This document shows positions 12,401 to 25,783 of a stretch of DNA of 64,000 nucleotides, one piece after another. The notes beneath the pieces were generated by a model. The model was not told the origin of the DNA, ran no database searches, and saw nothing but the letters and a program-made list of their open reading frames with translations. The stretch is from Orthonyx spaldingii. Taxonomy: Eukaryota; Chordata; Aves; Passeriformes; Orthonychidae. The position numbers and the translations under genes were made by a program. The stretch spans positions 1,686,097 through 1,750,096 of the forward strand of contig VZTJ01001640.1 in the NCBI GenBank assembly GCA_013397795.1, read 5' to 3'. Position 1 is the first letter of the stretch. Every line of letters starts with the position of its first letter.

Positions 12401-15400
12401 ACAGGAAACCTACTGAACAGACTTCTAAACCAGGGAGATTGTTTTCTTTCTTGGGCTCTCACTTGAAATCTTCCTTTGGCTTTTGGTCAGTGCAGCAGGG
12501 GAGAGGTGACACTGTTGAGAACACCTGAAAAGCAATTAAAGGCAGCAGCTGCTGAGGGACTGCTTCTTTATTGCCCTCCACTGAAAAGGTTCACGGAAAA
12601 CTATTTGCTTTCCCTGAGCTGCTGAAGGAAATGTTAGACAAGTTGTAGCTCTGTGCAGAGGTTTGTGCCTGCTCTAACCTCTCACATGCATTTGATATCT
12701 GCAAATCTATTGACAAATTATTTCCTATCTGCTTTCCACACTTGCTAGATGCCTGGGATGAGAGAGTCTTTATTTCTTTGCAGGGCTGAACTATAGTCAA
12801 CTAGATTAGAAAATGTTACTTTCTGATAGGTTTTTTCCCCTTTTAGCTGCCCACAGAATGCTATACCGAGGTGCACTGAAAAAAATAAATTCCACACCAG
12901 AGATATGATTTTTCTATTAACCTTCTCACCCCAAACTTCTTCAGAGACATTCATTTTCTCCCCTCCCCAGATTTCTATAGAATTTTTCCATAAGAGCTGA
13001 AGAAGTTTGTAGAAATCAGCCATTCTTAAGAGAATTTCTTCATACTCCTATAGTTGTACATTTCTTATAAAATCAGATTCCTTTTAAATACACAATTGCA
13101 TTAGAGATGAGGCCTTGTGAGGCTCAATGGGTACATTACAGAGCCCTCCATTCCCAGGCTTTGGTGAAACCCAGCCCTGCTGTGTTACTGGTGTGAGCTG
13201 CAGGAAAAGGCTTCCGGGAGCTGGTATCACACACGGTTCTCCATAGAAATCTGGTCTTTGGCAAGAACTGGAATGGTGAAGGAAATGGTACTTTGGGGAC
13301 TGGGGATTCACCAGCCCACATGGAGTGAGTCTGTATCACCTTTTGGCCCAGTTCACCAGCAAACGAACTCCCCTGTACGAGCACTGGTACGAGCAGGGGT
13401 GTGAAGGCAGGCACAATTAACCAAACTTTCTGAAACATGGAAAAAGTCCATTTCATATGCAGCTGAGGACAGGCCTGCAGAGGAGTTCATCCCCATTCCA
13501 AAGGGAGAGTTCCCCACATTTTGATTGCACGAGTACCTGAAGAGCAATACGCGGAGCGCTGCCATCAGAGAGGTATTTGCAGTCAAAGACACCCTAATGC
13601 AACCCTGTCTCTTGGGGTGTTTACTGGTTTTTTTTCCTTCCCTGATATTTCCTGTTTCACTTACTCTTCCTTTGTGGTTTATCGTGTCCTTTCAAGCATT
13701 AATTTCATCACTGATAAGTAAAATTTCCTACTGACTGGGGTGCAACAGCAGTCAGGCCAGGATTTACACTTCCAGTTTAATAAAACCAGTGAGAATGATT
13801 TGTTAAATCAATGCAAGAAAAATGAAGGAGAGGAATTTCAAGGCTCTCAGTTCATGGGCATGATTGCATAATACGGAAGTAATAGCTTTGATTTCTTCTG
13901 ATACGAGCAGTGTTCTCATGACCCTCACAGAGGAACAGTGGTCTTTCATTCCTTCTTTATAACGGTTTGATGTTTGTTGCCTGGGATTTGGGATTTTTAT
14001 CCTGAAATGTGGAGAACTATTAGTTTCAAGATAACTTGTGGCTACACATAGATCTAATGATTCAAGATGGCTTTCAGTAAAGGGCCAATGTGGTAATGAC
14101 TCCAATTCTGGCTATGAATGTGAGCAGGCTGACTTATTTCTGTTCTGCAGGCACTCAACAAATTTATTCATCTTACTGCAACAGTTAGATATCAATGCTT
14201 CTATCAGTGCTTTGTCTTCTTAACTATTATATTAAAAAATTAGGGATTTGGAAATCTCTCTAATTGTTAGTGGTTGCTGTGGAGAATGGACTAGACCATG
14301 ATTTTTACCAAGGTAGATGTGTTTGACTTCACACCGCTTTCCTTCTCCCTGGTGTGTTATTGCTGGTGCTCTGTTGCACTCATTCTTTGGGGAAAAAAGG
14401 ATTCACCAAATAAAACAGCCTTCACCCCGTCCACATTTCATTGTGTTGTAACGCTGCTATTTTTCCCTTAATGCTGTTATTTTTCCCTTGAATTTTATCC
14501 ATCCTTTGTCTAGTATGTGTGGGGCTTTGAGGATAAGCACAGCAAAAAAAAAGACGGATACTCTGGAGAGTCTTCAGTCCTCCTTAGTTATAACAAAGAA
14601 CAGAATTGCATGTAGAGGCTGTAAGGAGATGTGTAAAAGGGATCGTGATTTGGCAGATGTCTTGAGAGGTTTTCTTATTCCTGTGCTTTTCTAAAACTTA
14701 TTCCCCTTAAATATATCCCACACCCCATCCCATGGCAGCTCAGGATACAGGGGCAGACATACACAGACGCTGTTACCAAGGCAGCAGCAGCACACAGACA
14801 TCCTGCTGCTACCATGACAGCAAATGTTATATGGTTTTTACATACATAATTATTGTTTGTGTGCACACATCTGTCCTGGCTTCAGGCCTGAATCCAGCAA
14901 GTCAATGCCAGAAGCTGCAGTGATTTAAGACCATGGAGTCAGGCTGAATGTGGTGAAAGTTAAGCACATGCTTGAATTTGCTTCTTGATGGGAACCTTCT
15001 TATCCAAGTAAAACTGGGAGGAAAAGAACGGTCAGAAAGCCAGGGGCAGTCAGATCATGCAGGGAAAATGAGTGCAAACTGTCACCCTCCATCACAGCTT
15101 CCCAGGCAAACAGGGCCAAATCCTTGGAGCCGCTGTGTCCTCCGAGGAGTCTCCTAAGTCAGTGGAGTTTTCCTTGGCCATCTCCAAGTAATACCCAACA
15201 GACAGTGTAAATACTTTTACATTTTGCCCACAATCCAGAAGGCTTGTTGCATTATGTTTTTGTCCAAATAAATACAAATATTGCCCCTCATTATCCATAA
15301 TCCCTGAAATTTTGTGGGTTTTGATTTTTTTTCTTATAATAATTAAGCCTGTTTACTGTTGGCAACCATCACATTTGCCTACATGAGGCCAAGTCTTTCC

Positions 15401-16753
15401 AAGTTTATTAGATTTATTATTTCCAAGAAATAGCTTTCATAACCAAAAGTGCCCATTAGTTCTCCAACTATTTCCTGTCTTATCCCCAGGTTTTTGCCCA
15501 TGCCAGATTCCTGTGCAAGGGTGGTCTCACATTACAGAAAGAGCCTCCTTCTCTCTGGGGGACACCAACTTCTCTGATCCCACACAGATATAATGATGAC
15601 TTTAAAGCACGGAACACAGCAATTACCCATGCACGTGTCACAAACCAGGTCCACAGAATTATTTATTCTCTCTCTGCTTTTAATTTTGTCCTTGTTCTGC
15701 ATCCTATAAAGGTCCCTGTCATGCTGCCAGTATTTTGGGGCCTGTTATTTATTTTATTTGCTGTTGAGAAATGAAAATATGTGTAAACCCATAAATAGCT
15801 AATACAAGAAATATTGCTTCTGTGACATAAGTCTGAGTCTTTCACGGCTCTTGCATCAAATGAATGGTCCAAAGGGTCAGGCAGCTTCAGCCAATCTCCC
15901 AGCACCCCATGACATTTCAATATAATTTGGTTTTCAGGGTTAGGGGGGATGAGGGGAGGGGAAATTGAATGAGTTATGAAAATACAAATTAAACTACACT
16001 ACTATTGCTTTACAACAGCCTGTGCCATATTAAACAGCTGACGTGTCTGTTCCGAGACCTTGTCTTGTTACTTTTACATTTATGTAAACTTCAGTTAAAA
16101 AGAGAGCAGGGAAAGAAAAATCAATTGAAACAGACGACAGAGATTTAATTTAGCTGGGGGAAAATCAGATCAAGAAAGGCAAATGATGAAGATAAAAGTA
16201 ACCCCTGTCCCAATGTAGAGAGAGAGTGGTTGTCTGATGTTCATTAGAATTAATTAACAGCATTCTGCTCCTCTGGGACCCGGGGGGCTGAGGAGGGTGG
16301 GATTTGGTGCTGCTCCAAGAATGAATTAGAAACACAGACCAAAGGAAAAGGGAGCCAGGGGTTCTCACTCTTTAAGACTGCCATGGACTGGTAGATCTAG
16401 ATGTGGATGGACACAAGTGAGGTGGTTTAAGCACAGCCCTTCCTGGCCACAGCTGTGGTGGAAAAAGGCAGTGACTGATGGATTGTTGTGTTGACAGTGT
16501 ACCTGGGAAAATGAGGTTTTTGTGATCCACGCTGTGTATGCAACTGTCTGGCTCTGCCTCTGCAAAAGTCATGATGTCCACTGGCTGATTTGAATGAGGT
16601 ACCCGAATACTCTGAAAGATATTAAGTTCCCAGAAGGAAATAAGCCAGCAGGTAGAAAAGCATCTGTGTCTATGTTCAGGCTGATACTAGGACTGAACAC
16701 ACGTTTCTTATTAAACACTGGAGAATCAACATAAGGCAGAGGTATTATTAACA
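6478..16753. other. Intergenic DNA, no gene recognised
   Basis: About 10 kb without supportable exons, RNA genes or recognisable dispersed repeats. A 20-bp imperfect duplication of gctg[ct]tatttttccctt lies at 14453-14492, and catgtctgtcc occurs twice near 10207-10230. The longest open frame (7020-7535, minus) has no family resemblance. Confidence 0.55.
14453..14492. repeat. Imperfect 20-bp tandem duplication
   Basis: gctgctatttttcccttaat is followed at once by a near copy, gctgttatttttcccttgaa. Simple local duplication. Confidence 0.8.
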
Positions 16754-17325
16754 TCCCAGCACTCCACACCCACCACTAACCCATGTCCTCAAGTGCCACA
16801 TCTACACATCTCAACACCTCCAGGGTTGGTGACTCCACCACTTCCCTGGGCAGCCTGTTCCACTGCTTGACAACCTTCAGTGGAGCAAGTTTTCCTCATA
16901 TCCAATCTAAACCTCTCCAACATGAAGCTGTTTCTTCTTGTGCTGTCCCTTGTTACTTGGGGACAGAGCCCGACCCCCACTCGGCTACACCCTCCATTCA
17001 GGGAGTTGTAGAGAGCAATCAGGTCACTCCAGGGCCTCCTTTTCTCCAGGATGAACCCCCTTCAGCTCCCTCAGCTGCTCCTCAGCAGACTCGTGCTCCA
17101 GTTCCTTCACCAGCTCCATTTCTCTGGAGACACTCCAGGCCCTCAATGTCCTTCTTGTATCGAGGGGCCCAGAGGCGACCCCAGGATTCGAGCCTCACCA
17201 GTGCCAAGTACAGAGGGACAATCACTGCTCTTGTCCTGCTGGCCACACTGTTGCTGACACAAGCCAGGATGCTGTTAAGCCTTTTTGGCCACCTGGGCAC
17301 ACTGCCAGCTCATATTCAGCTGCAA
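16754..17325 (-). mobile_element. CR1 LINE fragment, ~570 bp
   Basis: The plus strand reads as the reverse complement of the CR1 3' region: tcccagcactccacacccac, ggtgactccaccacttccct, ttcctcatatccaatctaaacc, gtagagagcaatcaggtc, ctcctcagcagactcgtgct, ctcaatgtccttcttgta and ctggccacactgttgctgac appear in consensus order. The element is thus on the minus strand, truncated at its 5' side near 17.33 kb and lacking the last ~100 bp of the 3' tail at 16.75 kb. Divergence is moderate, so the copy is old and inactive. A 188-codon open frame on the plus strand (16783-17349) is antisense CR1. Confidence 0.93.
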
Positions 17326-20300
17326 TCCAGACGATTAGACCTGGGATAATCCAAATACCAGACACAAAATGGCAGGAGAGAGGTTTCATAAATTCATGTG
17401 GGATTTTTTTCCCCCTCATCTCTCACCAAGAAGTCCTGCCAGGAAGCCTGTTCATGCCAGCCCTGAAGATCCTGTGCCTGCACTTGGCATGTGCTGGAGG
17501 AGGAGAGGCAGCCAGTCCAGGAGTGCGAGCAAACTAACAGACCTGCTTCCAGGAACACAGGAGGCAGCTGAGTGTGGAAGTACACAAACTTTGTTTGTTT
17601 GTTTTGGATTGCAAAGGAAGGCTCATTTTAAGCTTCATAGGATTTTTTGAGGGATGGAAGAAATCAGCCTTTACCAAATGCAGGGGAAAACTGACTTTTC
17701 AAAACCTGGAGGGGATCAGGGCTTAAACAAACAGAGTCACTGAAATTAAACCATGCAAATGTACTTGACAGATTCCCTGTTCAGAAAATGGTGCCCAAGA
17801 ACAAATAGTTCTTTGGCTGTTGAAATGTTACAGGATATTGGCAGCCTAAAGAAAAGAAAATAACCTCCTGAAAAAAGACATTCTGCATCCCCTGAGCTGC
17901 TGTGCTCCTGCCCTGTGGTCAGGGGGTATGAGCACTCTCAAGATGGTGATGACTGAATGGTTTATGAAGCCTCTTTTTCAAAGGATGCCTTGATAGGTAC
18001 ATCTGTATAGCTGATCCCAGCCAGCCAGGGCATCAGTGTCTGAAGACTGTTCCACGTGATGTCTGTTCATTACATAAAAGCAGAGTGTGGGCCACTGGAA
18101 TCTTCATTTACTGCCTCTCCCAGCAGTTTAGAGAGGGGACAAATGTGAACAAGGTACATGGACTGTTCAATTCAGGATTCAGGGACAAAGCAAAGACCAA
18201 GGGGATGGGTACAAAGCAGAAGATCATGTTGATGCCCTGCTTAGGTCTGTCCCTCCAAATCTGCTGCAACCTCAAGCCTCCAGAGCTGATCCTTCCAGGT
18301 GAGGAAGCTGATTCCATCAGATTGGGAAGATATGATGTTGTTGGGAAAAAAGGTCTCTTCATTAGGATCTTTTGACCATGGAACAACATGCATAAAAAAT
18401 TCCTTAGCTGGACACTGACTTGAAAAGAGGGAAAAGGAGGAGGAAGGAGCAAGAAGGCTCTTGGAATGCAATCTGACAATCTGAAAATTCACCAGATATT
18501 TTGAGTATCAAGCTACCCCAAAACACATGAGCAGTATGAAGCATGAAAGTAGAACAAGATCTGAATTTGATGGGTCAATCTCCTCAGTGATTTGATTGCA
18601 TTAAATTCAATCTTTAGTTCAGAGAGGTGACACACAGCTGAAAATTGAAGCTCAGCTACAGAAATTGAGTCTCAGGAAGGCAAGAAAGCAGCAAGGCATA
18701 AAAGGAAAAGAAAATAATTTCTTAAATAACTTCCCTTTTGATTCCTCTAGCTAAAGCTGGTGTTTGCCAAGAGATAATCCATGGATAGCTTTGCCTCCTG
18801 TGCTTCAGAAAGGGAGTCACTGGGGGCCAGACTTTGAAACCCCAGCACCCAGCAGCCAAGTATGAACTACATTGCTGAGGAATTTCTTTCATGGCTAATC
18901 CTGCCAGCTGTTCTGGCAGAAGGGGGAGTCCTTCCCTCCTTGGGGGAAAGGAAACTCAGTCTGGGCCGTGATTTGCACACATCAAAGATCCTGAGGGCCA
19001 TGGTCAGTGCATGGTAGTTTGATGCCACCGAGATGTTCACCTACCAGGCGTAGGTGCCCACTTGTCACTGGGGCTGAAGGGGGAATGGATGGAAGATAAA
19101 CAGCTCTCAGTGTGTTGGCAGAGACTCCAGCCAAACTGGAGATCTCTACAAGGTGTTTTAATTTGCAGTGCTGTCACCTATCTCAGAGCTGATGTGGTTC
19201 CCCAGGGGCCAAGGCCATGGCTCTGTGTGGTCCTTGGAGCCAGTTCATGTCTCAGGATGAGGAGTTCTGTTTTGTCTTATGAAGACATAGAAGTTTGGTC
19301 TTTTCTGCACTCAAAAATATTCAAACAAGAGAAAGTCTGAATTCACCCTTCTGCAGGAGCTTTGGGATTTCCTCCCTTCCCAGCCTGGGAAAGCTCTTGC
19401 AGGCATGGTAGAGATTATCAGTAGTAGTTACAACAGTATTTATGCATTGTATTTTAAAACATTTTGCTTGAAGCATTCTGCAAAGAACCAATATTACAAT
19501 AATAAGCAACAATTTAGAAATGATCATCAAAGTGGAAAACCAAGATAGATATAACATAAAGAGCCAAAGGGCATCATTAGAAGGAGGGGGAGGCTTCCCT
19601 TTGGAATGCAGCCATGATGCAGAAAATGCCTGTTCAGAGCTAACTTTCACCTGATCCTCCTTCCCTTCGAGAAAAATGTGCATTAGAATTTAATGTTGCA
19701 ATTTCTATGTTAGAATTCAAAAAGCAAACACAGCCATGAGCTTCTGCTTGTTTTGAGATCTCGTTCGCCCTACTTCTCTCCTCTTAGATCTTATACATCT
19801 TTAACAGATTGTAAAGGAAAACACAGCTCTTTTGACTGCACCAGGGGTCAAAAATGTTTTCTGCTCTTGCTTAAGTGAAAGATCAGGATTTTCATGGACT
19901 TAGGCCACAGTTATACTGTGAATGACCACATAGTCCAACAGCAGTGACATAAGCAGAGAAGAAGAATAGCTGTAAAGTATTACAGACACAATTCACCACG
20001 CTTCTCATGTTACCATGACTGTACAGACTCTTACAGCAATCAAGGTTTTTCATTAAAGCCCATTTTTAAGAGAACATTCATTTTCACTGGAGGGAAAAAT
20101 GTTTAAGACCTATCCGTTTTCCTTAAAGTCTGGGTATATTATAAAATATAAGTGGAGTCCTAAATGAGAATATTTTAATTTTCAACTGGAAAATACTGGC
20201 CAAAGTGCCAAAATCTCAACTTCACACAGAATACAAAAAGGAAATGAAAATATTTGGTGAGGTCTTTTCCTCCTCCTCTGGGTCATCTTTACCAAGTCAC

Positions 20301-21959
20301 TGCTATAAGAGATGTTCTTTTTCTTCTCTTCCTTGACTGCTCCAGGACATCCCTTCCCAATTTTGCTCTTTCCCTGGAATTTCTGACCCTTGGAGTTTTA
20401 ACTCCACAGTCCCTTGATGTAGCAGGAACCTGGCAAAGCCCCAGAGGCTGCGGATTTGGGGCAGCAACTCTGTCATGCTGCCAGGTGAGAATCCTCCCAC
20501 CAGTGCTGAACTCTTTCTAAGGCAGCTTTTACATCAGTTTGTACGTGAAGGTGTCCTGCACTCTGCTATTCATGGAGTTCAAGGATAAAAGATTCAATAT
20601 TCTCATCGAACTTCTCATTTCAGACATCTCTGAGCTTCATCCAGTTAAGCTGAACTGGGCATACAAACTGTTCAGCTTATGTGAAACTTCTGATAGAGCA
20701 TCCAGTTTTGTTTTAAAGAACATGGAAGATGGAACAATCATGGCATAAAATTATTTTGCTGCTTAAGCATTCTTCCTGTTTGAATTTTTGTATCTTGTGT
20801 TCAGATTGATTTTTTTTAGTATTTTGACATTGATTTTTTTAAAGTACTTTACCCAGAACCACACACAAATCTGGTGGTCATTTGTATTGTTAAGCTTCCT
20901 TTTGGTCCTAATATATTTTAAAATTTCTGAGTTCTGACAGCTGTGGCTTTTTTTTCCTTTGGTCTTTTCATTCTCACAGAAGTTTTTCACAGTTCTTAAT
21001 GGGATGGTTGATCACACCTCTTATTTTCCACATGTAATACTGTGTATCTATATATAACATGCATATTTATATTCTGTATGTTTAGTTTCTGGCAGCTGGC
21101 TGCCATAAGATGTCCTTAGCTGAGCTGTTGGCTGGTGGCTCTGGCCTCATCTATTTGAGACAGCAGGAGCTCCTCAATTTTAGGACCCTATTTACCTCTA
21201 CCGAACTGTGTCTGGTACTTCTGGGGATTGTGCTGGTCGCTGAGTAAATGCTGTAGATCATTTCAAAGTCATTGGCAAAATATCTCCTGGAGGTACCAGG
21301 ACTGAGGTGGCAAAGGCACCCCTGAGTGCAGCAAGGACTGTCTTTCCTCCTCGTCCTGTGGCTGAGCACATCTCTGCCTTGAACAGCTCGGTGTGGGAGG
21401 CAGCTGGGCTGACAGGCAGAGCCTGCCTGTCACGGGGTGCTGGAGAAGGCTGACCAACAAGCCACAGGTTCCCCAGTGCCACATTGTCAAAAGCAATGTT
21501 CCCATTTAGACACTCGCACTCGCTGTCTTTCAAGCCTCATTGAACTCCAACAGGGGTAAAAGAGTTCTCTGCGACGAACGGGATTTTCATCTGCAGGACA
21601 GAGACGTTGAGAGGATGTCACTGCCATCACTCTGGCTTGGGGTGAGGCTGAAACAACTCCTGTCAACCCCATGATGATGACAACAGGACGGAGGAACACT
21701 GCTAACAACAGGCAGCCATCAACACTTCCAAAACTCTCCTCTGAAATCAGGCCACTGGGCTGTCTCTAAACCTTGCTGTAGGTGTGCGTGGTGCTGTGAG
21801 CTGCGGGTCTCGGGGTATGAGGGGCTGTCTGGAGCAGTGAGGGGCCCTGCAGCTGCCAGACCCCAGCCGAGGGTGACAGCTGTAGAGGCATCATTGCTGC
21901 CCACCTCCCACCGCTCCTGCTCCCAGCCACAGCCGCCTTCTCGGTTCAGTGTAGTTTAT
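17326..21959. other. Intergenic DNA, no gene recognised
   Basis: No supportable exon. A 120-codon minus frame at 19321-19683 contains a hydrophobic stretch but no family match or splice context. AT-rich unique sequence predominates. Confidence 0.55.
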
Positions 21960-22135
21960 ATGTCACATAATTTCCCCATAAAGGAGGGCTGATTGTAAAT
22001 CCAGATGGAAATGGATTTGCGTGAAATGCTCTTTAATTAATTAGCTAAATGTTTGCGAAGTGCTTTGAAGATGTAAAACTCCATACAAGTGTTCAACGGT
22101 TCTAATAATAAAATAACAATAATTAATTTCCCAAG
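21960..22135 (+). repeat. Possible ancient amniote retroposon tail
   Basis: The order ttaattaatta, atgtttgcgaagtgctttga, agatgtaaaactccatacaa and an ending of ataataaaataacaataatt resembles the 3' tails shared by several old amniote SINE/LINE families (consensus-like pattern ttaattaat, tgtaaagcgctttga, gatgaaaagcgctata, tatta repeats). I recognise the pattern but cannot name the family. Such copies, when still recognisable in birds, are often retained as conserved noncoding sequence. Confidence 0.4.
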
Positions 22136-22725
22136 GAAGCGTGTGTACAGCATGTGCTTAGAATATTCCTATCCAATAACATAAAAAAAAAAATAACCCC
22201 ACTTTACCTCTGACATTTTATTGAGGACTGAGTACTGCAATAAAATAAATTAATTCATTTATTCATCCATGGAGACTTCAGTTTGGCTCTAGTTTAAAAA
22301 AGAAAATAGCAGCCATAGTGCCCATTAGTCAATGTGACAGAACAGAAGTATAATTTAAAGCAGTTAAGCAAGACAGGGCTGTTTAGCAACAAGGCATCTG
22401 ATAAGGGGAGCGAGTATCTCTGCTTTCATTTTTCCCAGAAAAGTAGTATTGCCCTGCAGTAAGGTGCCCTGAAGAGACTCAAAATCTGGATGTTATTCTG
22501 AGTGCATCAGCTATGGAGGAAGCAGGCAGAAACCTGGGCTGTTATGGTGCTTTCACACACTGCTCCTGGATGGAGTCTGGGAATCTCTGCTCCCTTCCCG
22601 TGGAAGAAGTGTTCGTTTCGGTGCTTGCATTCCCTTGGATTTGGTTTCTGCAAACATTTGGTCAGATTTCTGCAGGCAAGAAATAAGTGAGAAGAAAAAG
22701 CCATTGCAAAAGCTCATGCAAATAT

Positions 22726-22760
22726 GCATTTGCCGGAGGATTTGCTCCTCCGGCAAATGC
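22726..22760. repeat. Perfect inverted repeat (15-bp arms, 5-bp loop)
   Basis: The left arm gcatttgccggagga (22726-22740) and right arm tcctccggcaaatgc (22746-22760) are exact reverse complements separated by tttgc. No terminator or promoter role is expected in this context; see findings. Confidence 0.97.
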
Positions 22761-25738
22761 TTCCAGCATTTCAAGGTCTTTACAGCAAACCTTCAGCTCA
22801 AGACTCAGCCTTCCCTGTGCTGCACCACCAGGATTGTGTTTGCTAAGGAAACTGGGTTAGATCTTCCTCACTCTGAAGGAAGGAGTTGACAATGCAGTGC
22901 TCCTCCTTCAGCTTCCTGACAGGTTTTCCCTTGAAATCTCTCAGATTTGTTAATTTACCCGTGACATCTCACCAAAAGCAGCTGCTGGAGTTGGTCACCA
23001 CGGAGACTCCAGGGCAGGGCAGAGAAGATCTGTGGGTGGGCTGATTTCACCCTGCATTTTTCATGCTTTATACAAGTGCAGAGATGAGTGGTGAAAGTTT
23101 GCGTCATTAATCAGTAGCTTATACCCAGAGCATTAGGGATTTTAAAGCTGAGGAGGTAATGTGACAAATGTAAAAAATGATGTGAATTAGCTGAAAACTG
23201 ACTTTCCCCTTGATATTAATTCATTTCTATGGCAAGGGTGCACTTTCAGAGCGCAATCAAATTCATTAAGAGGTTTTGATGGATATGGAGAGACAGGAAA
23301 ACACCATTTATCACTTGGAAAAGCTTCACAAAGCACAAGAAGGGCCCCTTTATGGAGTCATAACTGCAGGAGATGTCATCTGTCAGGGAGCCTGCATGAT
23401 GACACTCCCTCCCCAACTGGGGATGTGCAGGCTGCAAGTGAGGCTTTAAACTTCTCTCCAGAACCTGAATTCAGGAGTTTGTTTTTCGTGTATTTTAGAA
23501 ATAAAATCAGAGAGGAAAAGTAGGATAGTTGGGCTGCTTTCTGCAGAGGGACCCTGCCACCCAGTTCAGCAAGGAATAGGGTGAGATTCACCTGATTCAT
23601 CCGCCTCAGAGCAGAATTTTATCACAAAAACCATCTGTTTTGTTCCCAGTAGTTATGTAGATTATTATATAACCAGAAGCACTAAAATGTTTGAGACACT
23701 CAAACAAAACCAAACCTGTACTTTATCTCCATGTCCATTAGCAAATGGAATCAGAGCAAATTATTTTAGAGGTATCTCTAACCTCCTTACCAAAGTAGAG
23801 GAGATATTCATGCTCCACCAGAAGTAATAAGAAACATTCAAAAGAATAGCTGAGGCCAGACATTTTCCCTACAGTAAATACTTAGCTGTTTGCCAAAAAC
23901 TGGAAGAATATCTGACAGCCATCAGCATGAATTTTCTTCAAGAGGATGCTTGGAGTAAATAGACGAGCTGAAGTTATATTATTTTGCGCATGCAAAAACA
24001 ATACAACTTCACCCTGAGTCTGAATTAATCCTGCTTCTGGAGAGAAGCAATGGGGAATTTGAAATCTCCATACAACCTCAACGCCCTGACGGAATAAAAA
24101 GAACACGATTGACCTGCTGAATTTGACCATTATGTTACTGAAAAATTCCCACCTATGGACTAAGGGATTTAGCCCTTGGAAATCCAACTTGTATTTGCAG
24201 AGCTGTTACCTGACCTTTTCTGTAAACCAACATAGTCATGAGCAGTAAGATCAAAGGCCTGATGAATGTCTGATGTGAAAAGAAAAGAAAAGGCTTCAGG
24301 CTCTTTCCCTTAGAGACTGTTGAACACTCATTTCCAGTTAATTTAATAGGATATATGCTGAAAAAGGGACTCCTGTATACAGTACATTGAACACAATCTC
24401 TTATATTTTCTCTGCTTAAGTGGATGGTCTGTTCTAGTGAGCCTCTGTCTTAGCAGACAGTAAATATTATGTTTGTCAGATGAATGTACCTCTTCAAGAG
24501 CTCAGTTTGCAGGCGCTGAGTGCACTTCAGACTGCAGATGGCGATTCAGGATGGATACAGAAATCTAGAAACCTGCCTGGTTTGGGACAAATGGAAAAGA
24601 TGACTCAAACCTCCAGTGAGGCAAACCAGCCAAATTTAATTGATTTTGGTATAGCAGCAGTGATTGTGATCCCTGATGATCCAAGTGCTGCTCCAGACCA
24701 GTTGACTGTGAAACAATTAAAGCCAAGGGATGAAGAAGGAGCGTGTTTTAAGGCAGCAACACCAGCACCAGGCTTAAAGATGACAAGTGAAATTTAATAA
24801 TGCATTTCATGACGTGAGCATTTTATTCCCAAGCCATCATTGAGGACTGGTTTTTAGCATAGTAACTGAGCCACATACCTCAAAGGAGAAGGAATGATCC
24901 CAGGGGGAACAGCTCAGTGGGACCAGCTCTCCCAGTCAGCCCCTCAGCACCGACTCCTGCACACTTCACAGGAGAGAGGAACACACAAATATGTGTCCTC
25001 ACTGGTAGTTCCTAGCCCAAATCTCTCTATACAAAAGCAAAACTCAGCTAGATTTGACAAAGACATCTTCAAAAAGCTTTTTGGCTGGTTGCTACCTGTG
25101 AAGTAATAATCTGTCTCTATAGAGAATATCTTTGGGAGGGACATAATGAAAGGGAGGAGGGAAAGAGTTGACATGATGTAAGGAAATCCGTTTAGGGAAG
25201 CTAAGTATGTCATCTAGATCTTCATTTTGCAGGTGTCAAGTAAGTATAAGAAGATTGTATTTGCAGTAGACAAGAGCCCATGCTCAAGCCCCGGTATCTA
25301 CATTAATGTGACCAACTGCTTTAGGGTTTTCTTCACTGGGACATTATTATAATCTAACCCTTTCAGCTGCTCATTTTCTGTGCTTTGCAGGATGGTGAGC
25401 AAGGTACAGGGAAGGGAGGAAGTTCTTAAAGGGGAATGGGGCATTTTACTGCAGTAAGTAATTACAAATTTAATTATTTCATATACTCTCTGCCTTTGAT
25501 GGTTATCATCAACATACAAATATTCTGCAACAGCATAATTTCTCAGGCAGCAGCAAATAAAGACTCAAATGATGATTGGAGCCATTAACTTTGTCATGTG
25601 TGTCCCTGCTTCTTTTGTCAAATTCCTTTGTGGGGCTCAAGTTTGTGTGGATCTCTCCCCTAAATCCACTGAGCACAGTCAGGGCCACAAAGCAGACTGC
25701 TCTCTGTTCTCTTGGGAGCTAAATGAAGGCTGGAAGAA
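22761..25738. other. Intergenic DNA, one open frame of unclear status
   Basis: No gene recognised. The stretch holds a 105-codon plus-strand open frame at 24480-24797 with protein-like composition (see findings). No repeat identified. Confidence 0.5.
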
Positions 25739-25783
25739 TAATAGAATCATAGAATGTCCTGGGCTGGAAGGAATCACAAGGAG
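25739..25783 (-). mobile_element. CR1 LINE 3'-end fragment
   Basis: The plus strand reads aatagaatcatagaatgtcc tgggctggaaggaatcacaagg, matching the reversed 3' end of CR1 (atagaatcatagaat..., ggttggaagggacccacaagg). Only about 45 bp is recognisable. Confidence 0.75.

Noticed and set aside
16783..17349. 188-codon plus-strand open frame, the longest in the window
   Set aside because: It runs antisense through a CR1 LINE fragment whose consensus blocks are recognisable; it is not a host gene.
19321..19683. 120-codon minus-strand frame with a hydrophobic stretch (LLLIIVILVL)
   Set aside because: The hydrophobic run comes from AT-rich sequence (aat/att repeats); no signal peptide, partner exons or homology seen.
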